Part shown: one piece after another, positions 35,045 to 43,209 of the stretch
Position numbering within the stretch: the stretch's first letter is position 1
How the letters are laid out: the number at the start of each line of letters is the position of its first letter
NCBI GenBank assembly: GCA_964586075.1
Contig: CAZPGZ010000002.1
Location: 112,072-176,071 of the forward strand
Direction: 5' to 3'
From: JBAZLV01 sp964586075
GTDB taxonomy: Bacteria > Nitrospirota > UBA9217
Length of the DNA: 64,000 bases
The notes under the pieces: model-generated
Database searches by the model: none
Seen by the model: the letters and a program-made list of their open reading frames with translations, nothing else
Told to the model about the DNA's origin: nothing
Made by a program: the position numbers and the translations under genes

Positions 35045-35581
35045 TTATATTTTTTCGACCTTTTCGTATACTACCAATTCATTCTGTGCGTGCAGATCAC
35101 TGGGATGGTAAAGGGGAATGGCATATTCCGTTTGCTTGAATTGCACCGGTGCTGCTTTTTTCTCCACTAGGCCAAGGGCCACCGCAACGCCGTAAATAAT
35201 GGCTTCCGGACGCGGCGGGCAGCCGGGGATATAGTAGTTGACGGGAAGAATTTTTTCAACCGGCCCGAGAACAGGGTATGTATCATACCACAATCCACCG
35301 CCACAGGCGCAGTGCCCGATTGCGAACACCAGCTTGGGAGCAGGCATGGCTTCATACGCCCGCTTCAGTGCTTTGGCGGTGGAGCGCATGGCTGGTCCCT
35401 GGCAGAGCATGACATCCGCGTGACGGGGAGAGCCGACCAGCTTGATGCCAAAACGTTCGGCGTCGTAATAGGGCGTAAGCACGTTCAGCACTTCGATATC
35501 GCAGCCATTGCAGCCGCCGCTGTTCGCGTGATACACCCAGAGCGAACGGCCGAACATTTTTTTACAGAGGTCCTTTAACAT
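35045..35581 (-). CDS. hycG: Group 4 [NiFe] hydrogenase small subunit (HycG/NuoB-like)
   Basis: This electron-transfer subunit carries the proximal 4Fe-4S cluster next to the NiFe site. The 178 residues show the cluster Cys set: SGGCNGCDIE, GHCACGGG and PGCPPRPE. It corresponds to HycG/EchC and complex I NuoB. The ATG at 35581 is chosen because the similarity starts there; the frame continues to 35659 inside the next gene. It is the last of nine minus-strand genes in the hydrogenase operon, five bases after the ferredoxin gene. Confidence 0.9.
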   Translation of the reverse strand: MLKDLCKKMFGRSLWVYHANSGGCNGCDIEVLNVLTPYYDAERFGIKLVGSPRHADVMLCQGPAMRSTAKALKRAYEAMPAPKLVFAIGHCACGGGLWYDTYPVLGPVEKILPVNYYIPGCPPRPEAIIYGVAVALGLVEKKAAPVQFKQTEYAIPLYHPSDLHAQNELVVYEKVEKI

Positions 35582-35586
35582 GGCGG

Positions 35587-36111
35587 TTAATCCATTTCTA
35601 TCTTGATATCGTCGAGAACCGGCTCGCCCTCTTCGTAGCTCCGCGAGCGGAACACCCACCGGTCATTCTGCAAATCGTCAAACCGGTAACCTTTGAGCTT
35701 CAGTTGCTCCAGCGGCGACGGCTCCTTGAAGCACCGCCCGCAGCGCTGGCACGTGCTCATGAACAGGTCGAGCTTCTGGCTGATATCATTGATGCTGGTG
35801 GTTGCGTTTTCAAACTCCTGGCTCATGGTGATGGCTTTCTCGGGGCAGACTTCCGCGCACCGTCCGCAGTAGGTGCAGCGGCGGCCGAGATATTTCAGGA
35901 TGCGGATCTCCTGGCAGACGTCAAACAGGAGGATTTCCCGCGCCGGACAATTGTTCGCGCAGCCTGCGCAGCCGATGCATTTTGCCGCATTCCAGATGGG
36001 ACGGCCCCTGAACCGCGGAGGCACCGGCTTGGGTTGCGCCGGATACGGCATCGTTACCCGCCCCGCCTTCAGGCAAACAATCGCTTCTTTCAACTTACTC
36101 AGGACAGACAT
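35587..36111 (-). CDS. hycF: Hydrogenase 4Fe-4S ferredoxin subunit (HycF/NuoI-like)
   Basis: The 174-residue protein carries two 4Fe-4S clusters that wire electrons into the hydrogenase small subunit. The motifs CIGCAGCANNCP and CTYCGRCAEVCP lie at about residues 41 and 80. A third Cys group, CQRCGRC, follows near residue 118, more than the usual eight ligands, so an additional cluster or zinc site is possible. It corresponds to HycF/HyfH/NuoI. It lies between the NuoH-like and NuoB-like genes. Confidence 0.9.
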   Translation of the reverse strand: MSVLSKLKEAIVCLKAGRVTMPYPAQPKPVPPRFRGRPIWNAAKCIGCAGCANNCPAREILLFDVCQEIRILKYLGRRCTYCGRCAEVCPEKAITMSQEFENATTSINDISQKLDLFMSTCQRCGRCFKEPSPLEQLKLKGYRFDDLQNDRWVFRSRSYEEGEPVLDDIKIEMD

Positions 36112-36123
36112 GCCTCACCTCGG

Positions 36124-37050
36124 TCAGAATCCATAGCTCGCCAGAAGCAGTGCGGCGAGTGCAAACAGCAGCAGAACCGCGAAATACCGGATGGCCTGAT
36201 CAATGCGGTACCGCGCATGCGTCGCGGCCACCAGCGTCACAAGCAGCACCAGCGCAGACACTTTTATCCAGAAGAGCAGCCACCCCAGCGGTCCGGCGAG
36301 ATCCCTTCCCCACGGTGCAAACAGCGCCACAAAAAGCGAACTATAGACAATCAGTTTCACCATGGATGCATATTTGAACACCGCCAGTTTCGGTCCAGAA
36401 TATTCCATCAGCGGCCCTTCCATAATTTCTGTTTCCGCCTCGCTGATATCAAACGGCATGCGATCCACAAAGGCCTGGAACGACAGGAGCATCACGGCCA
36501 TCATAAGAATGCCGGACCAGGGAAAGCCATTGACCGCATAAACTGATCCACTGAGCACGGCATCAAGCCGGAATGAATGAACATGGACGGCGCCGATGAT
36601 AATGGCCACGGCAAACAAGGGCTCCAGCGTTATCATGGTCATCATCTGGCGGCTGATGCCCACAAGCGCATAGGTGGAACCGGCCGCCAGCCCGGCAAGC
36701 ATGATGCAGATGCCGGCGAGCGTCAGCAGATAAATCAGGAGAATGGCATCTCCAGCCCCGTTCATCGGAGCGGCGAAACCCATCGGAACGAAACATGCCA
36801 CAGCCAGTATGGTCGCAAGCGACAGATAAGCGGCAAATCGCTGCATGACTGGAGACTGGCCCGATTCCAGGTCTTCCTTGCCCAAGAGCTTCAGCAGATC
36901 AAAGTAGGATTGCAGCAGCGGCGGTCCCTTCCGGGACTGAATAATCGCCGTGATCCTGCGCTGAACGCCGTGAAACAGGGGCGCCAGCACCACCACCACT
37001 GCCACGTTCACGAGTCCGCCTATGGTCATTGTCCCTATATTATTTTCCAT
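36124..37050 (-). CDS. hycD: Hydrogenase membrane anchor subunit (HycD/NuoH-like)
   Basis: The 308-residue protein has about eight membrane helices and links the peripheral arm of the hydrogenase to the proton-pumping arm. Complex I subunit 1 features are visible: RRITAIIQSRKGPPLLQSYFDLLKLLGKE near the start, the acidic AFVDRMPFDISEAETEIMEGPLMEYSGPKLAVF loop, and a terminal helix. The ATG at 37050 is preferred over a TTG at 37062, though no good ribosome-binding site is seen. A short repeat element lies between this gene and the large-subunit gene. Confidence 0.9.
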   Translation of the reverse strand: MENNIGTMTIGGLVNVAVVVVLAPLFHGVQRRITAIIQSRKGPPLLQSYFDLLKLLGKEDLESGQSPVMQRFAAYLSLATILAVACFVPMGFAAPMNGAGDAILLIYLLTLAGICIMLAGLAAGSTYALVGISRQMMTMITLEPLFAVAIIIGAVHVHSFRLDAVLSGSVYAVNGFPWSGILMMAVMLLSFQAFVDRMPFDISEAETEIMEGPLMEYSGPKLAVFKYASMVKLIVYSSLFVALFAPWGRDLAGPLGWLLFWIKVSALVLLVTLVAATHARYRIDQAIRYFAVLLLFALAALLLASYGF

Positions 37051-37064
37051 AAGAGATACCAAGT

Positions 37065-37117
37065 TCGCAAGTGGAGTCCCCTCCGGCAGAAGGCGGGGGA
37101 TTTCCTGCCGCGGGGAT
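37065..37117. repeat. Dispersed hairpin repeat, copy 1
   Basis: This ~50-base element closely matches one at 59862-59910: both run GC(A/G)AGTGGAG, CCCCTCCGGCAG, a GC-rich centre, then GGATT and (C/T)CGC(A/G)GGGAT. The copy here sits between two hydrogenase genes. Its central palindrome is less perfect than in the second copy. Confidence 0.6.
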
Positions 37118-38799
37118 CAGTTTTCCCGCTTTCTTTTCCGCGTTAAATTGAACAACTCCGTCTGCGACCACACTTTCTTCTGGCCTGACTTCAGATCAAT
37201 TGTTTCAAGCCGGTCCGTGCAGGAGAAGCAGGGATCTATACTGCCGAGAGAAATCGTCATATCGGCAATCTGCTGGTTCTGGATCATTGCGGGCACCGCC
37301 TGAAGATTCTGATACGTCGGAGCCCTGACCCGCCACCGCCGCGGGCGGTTGTTCTCGCCGGTCACGACGAAATGGTGGCTTTCGCCGCGGGGAGCTTCAA
37401 CAGAGGTCATCCCCAGACGTCCTATCGGCAGATCATCCGCAATATCCAGACGAAGGGGGCCTTCCTCCATTTTCTCAAGACACTGGCGGATAATCTTTAT
37501 CGATTCGAACACTTCCTGCATCCGCACTACAATGCGCGACCAGACATCACAGCCGTCTGCGGTGATAACGTTGAAATCAACACGGTCATACGCGGCGTAC
37601 GGGTGGTCCCGCCGGCAGTCGATATCGACGCCTGCGGCGCGCGCAACCGGCCCGGCAAGACCCATGTTTTTAGCAAGCGCCTGATCCGCCATGCCGACGC
37701 CTCGCGTGCGTTTTTGAACGTTTCTGTCCTTGCTGACGGCCGCCGTGACGGGACGCCATTCCGTTTCGAGCGTGTCCAGCACCCGGCGCAGTTCCGCTTT
37801 CAGGTCAGGCGTAATGTCCCAACGCACCCCTCCGATCAGAACAAGACCATAGGTTTTCCGGTTGCCGGTTATCTTTTCAGCGATCCACATGATCGGCTCA
37901 CGGATGCGGAAACTCTGCATGAACAAGGTATCGAAGCCTACGATATGGCAGGCAAGCCCCACCCACAGCAAATGGCTGTGCAGGCGTTCAATTTCGAGCA
38001 TGATGGTGCGCATGTATTCGGCGCGCGGCGGTGGCTTGATGGCAGCGGCGGCCTCGACCGCCTGCGCATACGCGACGCTGTGCACGCAGCCGCAAATGCC
38101 GCATATCCGCTCAGCCATCATCGGGATATCGTTGTAGCCGAGGACCGATTCCGCCAGTTTTTCAATTCCCCGGTGGACCATAAACCCGCGATACTCGCAG
38201 CCCCGCACCATTTCGCCTTCCACATACAACCGGAAATGCTCCGGTTCATCCAGAGTCGGGTGAAACGGCCCGAACGGAACCACGGTGCAGCCCGCAGGCG
38301 GTTTACTGAACTTGAATTCCCGTTCTTCGTCAAATCCTTCGGGCACATGATCGTGCGGCACGTCCTTCCGGAGTGGATGGATGTTGTCCGGCCATCCGTC
38401 CGGCAATACCAGTCGTTTCAGATAGGGATGTCCAACCGGTTCGATGCCGAACAGGTCGTGCATCTCACGCTCCGCCCAGTTCGCACCGGCCACCACGTCC
38501 GTAATGGAGTCCAGTTTCGGGTTCTCTGCAGAAACACGAACGAGCAGGCTGCACAACAGCCCGTCTTTATCAAAGGCGAAATTATGCGCGACCATGAACG
38601 AGCCGGAATACGGGCGGTCATCAAGTCCGATGCTGATGATATATCGGGCGTCGAGATTATAAAAAACATACCGGCAGGCCTCTTTGAGCGCCGATGGTTC
38701 GACATAGACGAACAGACTTCGGTCGCTCGGCAGGTCGGCCCGCAGGAGCGATTGCCCGAGTTTTTCTTTTAACTGATTCAGTCTTTCACGAGCAATCAT
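37117..38799 (-). CDS. hycE: Group 4 [NiFe] hydrogenase large subunit, NuoC-NuoD fusion (HycE/HyfG-like)
   Basis: This 560-residue protein joins an N-terminal 30-kDa (NuoC-like) domain (residues ~1-165, with AGANWAEREMHDLFGI) to the 49-kDa catalytic domain. Both nickel-binding Cys pairs are intact: RICGICGCVH in the L1 motif and DPCFSCTDR in the L2 motif, so it is a hydrogenase and not a complex I subunit. About 30 residues follow DPCxxCxxR, matching the tail removed by a HycI-type protease, and such a protease is encoded in this operon. The layout matches formate hydrogenlyase HycE of E. coli. Confidence 0.93.
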   Translation of the reverse strand: MIARERLNQLKEKLGQSLLRADLPSDRSLFVYVEPSALKEACRYVFYNLDARYIISIGLDDRPYSGSFMVAHNFAFDKDGLLCSLLVRVSAENPKLDSITDVVAGANWAEREMHDLFGIEPVGHPYLKRLVLPDGWPDNIHPLRKDVPHDHVPEGFDEEREFKFSKPPAGCTVVPFGPFHPTLDEPEHFRLYVEGEMVRGCEYRGFMVHRGIEKLAESVLGYNDIPMMAERICGICGCVHSVAYAQAVEAAAAIKPPPRAEYMRTIMLEIERLHSHLLWVGLACHIVGFDTLFMQSFRIREPIMWIAEKITGNRKTYGLVLIGGVRWDITPDLKAELRRVLDTLETEWRPVTAAVSKDRNVQKRTRGVGMADQALAKNMGLAGPVARAAGVDIDCRRDHPYAAYDRVDFNVITADGCDVWSRIVVRMQEVFESIKIIRQCLEKMEEGPLRLDIADDLPIGRLGMTSVEAPRGESHHFVVTGENNRPRRWRVRAPTYQNLQAVPAMIQNQQIADMTISLGSIDPCFSCTDRLETIDLKSGQKKVWSQTELFNLTRKRKREN

Positions 38800-38800
38800 G

Positions 38801-40714
38801 CTAGTGCCCCTTCACCTCATCGTGTTTATCAGGATGGGAAGCCGTACCGCCCAGCCACCGGAAATATCGTTTAATTTCACCGTAAAAATTATGCGCGGTA
38901 TAGCGATGGCAATCCGCTTCACGCACATAGCCGCAGAGCCAGGGAGCAACAGCACGCCGCCTCGCCCCACCGAGTTTTGAAATGCCGTAGGAAAGCAGAA
39001 AAAGGATACCGACCAGCAGAGCAAGCGCACAGGGAGCGAACAGCGCCATGCCCTGGTACTCTTGCACCCCTGCCAGCGGAGCGCCCGCCATTGGTGCAAC
39101 ACCGGCCAGCACGGCACCGTACCCCTGTCGGCTTGCTTCCAGCACCATCTGCATGCCATTAAACATGACTGCAGGCGCGACACCGAGCAGAATACAGGCC
39201 GCGGCCAGCAGAATCTGCGGGGTCTGCATCATCCAGGTTGCTTCAAGTTTGCCATGCATTGCGGCCCTCTCCTCAACAAGCGCGCTCGTTCGGGAGAGAA
39301 AGCTCACACCGAAAAATTTAATAAAAGAAGCCAGCGTGATGGCGCTGGTCAAGATGGCAATAACCGCGCAGACAACAAGGTAGTGTGCATTTCCGCTTCC
39401 CTGCACCGCGGCGACGTAAATGGTCCATTTGCTCACAAATCCGTTGAACAGGGGAACCCCGGAGATGGAGAACGATGCCACAATCGCCGTGACGGCCGTC
39501 AACGGCATGAATTTCATCAGGCCACCAAGCTTGTTCAGATCCTGCGTTCCTGTTGCATACAGCATTGAACCGGCATTCAAAAACAGCAGGCTTTTGAAAA
39601 TGCCGTGGTTTATTACGTGGTACAACGCTCCCAAAAAGCCGATGGCGGCAAAAGCCGTAAAGCCGCTGTCCCGGGAAGAGACCAGGGCCATGCAGACGCC
39701 GGCTCCCAGAAGAATATAGCCTATCTGGCCGATGCTGTGGAAGGCGAGCAGGCGTTTCGACTGTTCCTGCTTGAGCGCCTGCATCGTGCCGGTAAACAAG
39801 GTGACCGTGCCGAGAACGGCTACGACCATTCCCCATTCAGCGAGCGGGAATCGGTCTCCTGCAGCAGAAGGTATAAGCCAGAGAAAATACCGCAGCAGGC
39901 CGTACACGCCGGTTTTTATCATGACACCGGAAAGCATGGCGCTGACCGGCGACGGCGCCGCAGGATGAGCGTCCGGCAGCCATATCTGGCCGAAAGGCCA
40001 CATTCCCATCTTGATGCCGAATCCGATGAGAAACAGTGCAAAGGCAAACGCCGCCGTTCCGGGATTAGCGGAAAGAACCGCGGGCAGCGTGGAACTTACT
40101 ACATCGAAATCATACTTCAAACCACCTGAAGAGGAGCCGGCCGGAACAAGCAGCGCGGCGCCCGCCATCACCGCCCCGCAGGCTATCTGCATCATGACAA
40201 GATACTTATTCGCCGCGCGGATATTTGCAGGATTTTTGTTTTCGAACCGGATCAGCATGTAGCTGGAGAGCGTCATCATCTGCCAGAAGAAAAAGAAAAA
40301 CCACATCATGTCCGTGGTGCTCAAAATGCCGTACATGCCTCCGAGGAACAGCAGAAAATTCGGATAATACCTCGCGACGCCGTATTGTTCGTAATGGCGC
40401 ATATACCGGATGGAATACAAGGATGCCATGACGGCGATGAAGGAAGCCAGCATTAAAAACGCAGCTGCCAGACCATCGACATAGAAGCGGACAGTGAAAC
40501 CAAAAATCCCCACAAAGGAAAGCGCCGCCGGCTCATGCGAGGGTCCTGCTGTCAACACGCTCAGGGACGCTGAAGCTATCAGGACCGCGGTGAACGACGT
40601 TGTAAAGAAGGTGATCCAGCCTGCGAGGGTTCTTCGGCGCGAAACAGCAAGCGTCAGCACTGCCCCTGCAATGCAGGCGAAGAGAGAAATAATAATGGCC
40701 TGTTCCGGACTCAT
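38801..40714 (-). CDS. Hydrogenase proton-translocating membrane subunit (HyfB/HycC/NuoL-like)
   Basis: This antiporter-like subunit of about 637 residues has some 14-16 hydrophobic helices. The NADH-Q oxidoreductase core signature is present: SIRYMRHYEQYG, the Lys/Glu-bearing helices (FFFFWQMMTLSSYMLIRFENK), the region GIKMGMWPFGQIWLPDAHPAAPSPVSAMLSGVMIKTGVYGLLR, and HVINHGIFKSLLFLNAG. It is the only such pump subunit in the operon, as in Hyc and Mbh-like minimal enzymes. The ATG at 40714 overlaps the protease stop by one base. Confidence 0.92.
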   Translation of the reverse strand: MSPEQAIIISLFACIAGAVLTLAVSRRRTLAGWITFFTTSFTAVLIASASLSVLTAGPSHEPAALSFVGIFGFTVRFYVDGLAAAFLMLASFIAVMASLYSIRYMRHYEQYGVARYYPNFLLFLGGMYGILSTTDMMWFFFFFWQMMTLSSYMLIRFENKNPANIRAANKYLVMMQIACGAVMAGAALLVPAGSSSGGLKYDFDVVSSTLPAVLSANPGTAAFAFALFLIGFGIKMGMWPFGQIWLPDAHPAAPSPVSAMLSGVMIKTGVYGLLRYFLWLIPSAAGDRFPLAEWGMVVAVLGTVTLFTGTMQALKQEQSKRLLAFHSIGQIGYILLGAGVCMALVSSRDSGFTAFAAIGFLGALYHVINHGIFKSLLFLNAGSMLYATGTQDLNKLGGLMKFMPLTAVTAIVASFSISGVPLFNGFVSKWTIYVAAVQGSGNAHYLVVCAVIAILTSAITLASFIKFFGVSFLSRTSALVEERAAMHGKLEATWMMQTPQILLAAACILLGVAPAVMFNGMQMVLEASRQGYGAVLAGVAPMAGAPLAGVQEYQGMALFAPCALALLVGILFLLSYGISKLGGARRRAVAPWLCGYVREADCHRYTAHNFYGEIKRYFRWLGGTASHPDKHDEVKGH

Positions 40715-41289
40715 TATGCGATCACCTTTTCCTCTGTCAATTCTGATATCCGCTCGCTGGAGTGCGAATACCGGCAAGCGTCCTCCCGCTTTGCCGCCAG
40801 CATGTCCCAGAGCAGTTCTTCGAGCATTTCAAGCGTTGTCTGTACCGTCGGAGTGAGGCTTTGCGCGGTTTTGATCGATCCCGGCTGTACTCCGAGCAGC
40901 CAGGCTTTCGTTGTTCCGTTTTGCTCGGTCAACGCGGCTAGGAGACCGAGTGAGATCTTGTGCGTCGAGATCTGGGGAAATCGCGCGGTTATTTCACTGG
41001 TGTCCAAAAAAACGACCGAGCCGGGCTCTCCTCCAAACTCGACCGCGTCCAGGAAGATCAGATGATCAAATCCCGCGTCTGCAATGGTTCCGATGAACCG
41101 CTCAGGCGATGTTCCCGCAGTGATCACCTCGGCGGGACCGGAGGCATGCCGCTCCCTGTTCAACCGCTCTGCCAGCGTGTCGGCCAGCAGGACACCAAGG
41201 CCGTCGTCACCGTAGTCGGTGTTGCCCAGCCCCATCAGACAAACTCTGCCTGAAAAGCACCGCTGGATATCTTCGCGGAGGTCCTGCAT
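40714..41289 (-). CDS. hycI: Hydrogenase maturation endopeptidase (HycI/HybD family)
   Basis: This protease removes the C-terminal tail of the hydrogenase large subunit once the NiFe centre is in place. The signature GLGNTDYGDDGLGVLLA has the first metal-contact Asp; a second acidic site (FLDAVEFGGEPG) and the conserved His in ISTHKISLG follow. The 191 residues are slightly longer than HycI. It overlaps the flavin subunit by one base (TGATG) and the pump subunit by one base, so it is tightly coupled to the complex it matures. No hypA-F genes are present in the window. Confidence 0.9.
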   Translation of the reverse strand: MQDLREDIQRCFSGRVCLMGLGNTDYGDDGLGVLLADTLAERLNRERHASGPAEVITAGTSPERFIGTIADAGFDHLIFLDAVEFGGEPGSVVFLDTSEITARFPQISTHKISLGLLAALTEQNGTTKAWLLGVQPGSIKTAQSLTPTVQTTLEMLEELLWDMLAAKREDACRYSHSSERISELTEEKVIA

Positions 41290-42149
41290 CAGATGTCCTC
41301 TCCGAGCTTTTTGATCTGTTCATAGCTGAAAACCGGGCCGTCCATGCACACATACGCTACGCCGATGCAGCAATGACCGCACTTGCCGACACCGCATTTC
41401 ATGTAGCGCTCCAACGTCGAAACGATGTTTTTTTCCTGAAATCCCAGCGCAAGGAGGTCCTGTATGACAAACCGGAACATGACCGGCGGGCCGCACACAA
41501 ACGCGATGGTATTGTCCACCGGAACATGGGTGTCCGCTTTTTTGAGAAGGCTTCCCACGACGCCGATATTGCCGGTCCAGACCTCAGTCGGACACTCTTT
41601 ATCAACGGTGAGCTTGCACTCGATTCCGGCGGATTTTTCCCATTCACGCAGATCGGACAGATACATCAGTTCCTTCGGTGTCTTCGACCCGTAAAAAATC
41701 TGGATGCGATCATATTTTTCCCGATGTTTCAGCGCATACACAATACAGGAACGCAACGGTATCAGTCCGATTCCGCCGGCGACAAAAACAAGGTTCTTCC
41801 CGTAATACTCCTCCATCGGGAAACCGTTTCCGTAGGGGCCCCGAACGCCGAAGCGGTCTCCCGGTTTCAGTTGATGCAGCGCCGCCGTGCAGCTGCCGAC
41901 CGAACGGACGGTGAAAAATGTTTCGTCCTCAGTCGGGCTGGGAGGCAGTGAGGTCGGGAACTCGCCAATACCGAAGAGCGATACTTCCGCAAACTGGCCG
42001 GGTCGGAACCGCTTGAAGGCCTTCTGTTCCGTTTCATCCTCAAAGTGCCAGTAGAACGTCTTGACCTCTTCAATTTCATCTGTCACGCGGTCCAGGATCG
42101 CGACCTTCGGCAGATAAATATTTTCACTTGGTTGGTTCATTGGTGTCAA
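41289..42149 (-). CDS. FAD/NAD(P)-binding subunit with 2Fe-2S cluster (HydG/AsrB-like)
   Basis: The 286-residue protein is a ferredoxin-NADP reductase-type flavoprotein, like the gamma subunit of sulfhydrogenase (HydG) and anaerobic sulfite reductase subunit B. The FAD domain contains RFRPGQFAEVSLFGIGEFP. The NAD(P) domain has FVAGGIGLIPLRSCI, and VCGPPVMFRFV is also typical. A C-terminal 2Fe-2S site reads CGVGKCGHCCIGVAYVCMDGPVF. It would exchange electrons between NAD(P)H and the iron-sulfur partner encoded just upstream, whose gene overlaps it by 26 bases. Confidence 0.9.
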   Translation of the reverse strand: MTPMNQPSENIYLPKVAILDRVTDEIEEVKTFYWHFEDETEQKAFKRFRPGQFAEVSLFGIGEFPTSLPPSPTEDETFFTVRSVGSCTAALHQLKPGDRFGVRGPYGNGFPMEEYYGKNLVFVAGGIGLIPLRSCIVYALKHREKYDRIQIFYGSKTPKELMYLSDLREWEKSAGIECKLTVDKECPTEVWTGNIGVVGSLLKKADTHVPVDNTIAFVCGPPVMFRFVIQDLLALGFQEKNIVSTLERYMKCGVGKCGHCCIGVAYVCMDGPVFSYEQIKKLGEDI

Positions 42150-43209
42150 TCTCCGCTGTCGCCCGGCGTATCATTTCGACCACGTTCGGCATTCCCACGT
42201 CGCCGTGACAGACCGTGGCGCACCGTCCGCAACCGACGCAGGCCATTGAGAGTTCACGCTGAATGAAGTAATGCGCAAGTTTACGGAAAAAACGCCGGTT
42301 CCTCCGGTCATGCACTGCCCGCCGAGGGTTGTGGCCTCCCGCCATGCGGGTGAAGCCGGCGAGCGCACAGGCGTCCCATGTCCGCACGCGCTCAATCTCG
42401 GCGTGGTCCACATGACGATCCGTGACCGTAAAACAGGTGCAGGCCGGGCAGACATAGGTGCAGCCTCCGCATTCAAGACAGCGGTTGCCGACTTCCTCCC
42501 ATGTCTTTTCGAGTACCTTGCTCTGAGTAATATACCGGACCGTGGCGGAGAACCAGCTGTTGGTGTTTTTAAAATGGCGTCTCACGTCGTTCAGAATATT
42601 GCGGCGTTTTTCCTTGTGCGATTCCGCGCCTTTTTTGAATATGGCATCGGCAAACATCGCCTCGCCGGCTGGAGTTCCCGCCACTGCCATGAACTCATCA
42701 CCCAGATCCATCAGCTGCAAATCAAAGTGATCGCGCGCGGCTGGACCGGTGTCGGCGCACATGCAAAAGCACTCAGGGTTGATGTCCTGCCCCCGGACCG
42801 TGCAGACAACATTTATGATGAGCAGGTTCTTGCGGTGGTTCTCATAGTACACATCCCGGAATGTTCGCCCGCGGTAAAAAAGGTCCTGGTGGTAAAGACC
42901 GGCCACATCGCACGACCGCATCCCGAATATGGCGCGCTTTGGCTGTTCATACGCGGGCTCGATTATCAGCTTGCCGTTGCCCTTCTTGATTTTCATCAGG
43001 CGTTCCATATGCGGCAGCACAAAACGCTTCGGAGGATAATACGGATTCGGCACATGAATCTGAATCCGATCACGGTTCTCATTGGTGACCGTATCGAAAT
43101 AGGTATCGCGGCCGCGGCCGAGAAAAGGAGCAATGACTTCGTATCCGTCCTTCCGGAGCAGGTCAACAATCTTCAGAACGTCAGCACGGTCAAGAATGCG
43201 GGCCTTCAT
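42124..43209 (-). CDS. 4Fe-4S electron-transfer subunit (HydB/AsrA-like)
   Basis: The ~361-residue protein resembles the beta subunit of sulfhydrogenase and AsrA. The N-terminal domain includes FGMRSCDVAGLYHQDLFYRG and the Cys-containing NPECFCMCADTGPAA. The C-terminal part has two 4Fe-4S motifs, CLECGGCTYVCPACTCF and CVGCGRCATVCHGDVGMP. The start at 43209 follows aaggagg; its ATG overlaps the stop of the molybdopterin gene (ATGA). It is expected to pass electrons between the flavin subunit and the rest of the complex. Confidence 0.88.
   Translation of the reverse strand: MKARILDRADVLKIVDLLRKDGYEVIAPFLGRGRDTYFDTVTNENRDRIQIHVPNPYYPPKRFVLPHMERLMKIKKGNGKLIIEPAYEQPKRAIFGMRSCDVAGLYHQDLFYRGRTFRDVYYENHRKNLLIINVVCTVRGQDINPECFCMCADTGPAARDHFDLQLMDLGDEFMAVAGTPAGEAMFADAIFKKGAESHKEKRRNILNDVRRHFKNTNSWFSATVRYITQSKVLEKTWEEVGNRCLECGGCTYVCPACTCFTVTDRHVDHAEIERVRTWDACALAGFTRMAGGHNPRRAVHDRRNRRFFRKLAHYFIQRELSMACVGCGRCATVCHGDVGMPNVVEMIRRATAEIDTNEPTK

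Noticed and set aside
37372..38772. A 466-codon open frame on the plus strand opposite the hydrogenase large subunit.
   Set aside because: It is the antisense shadow of a GC-rich conserved gene; its His/Arg-rich translation matches no family.
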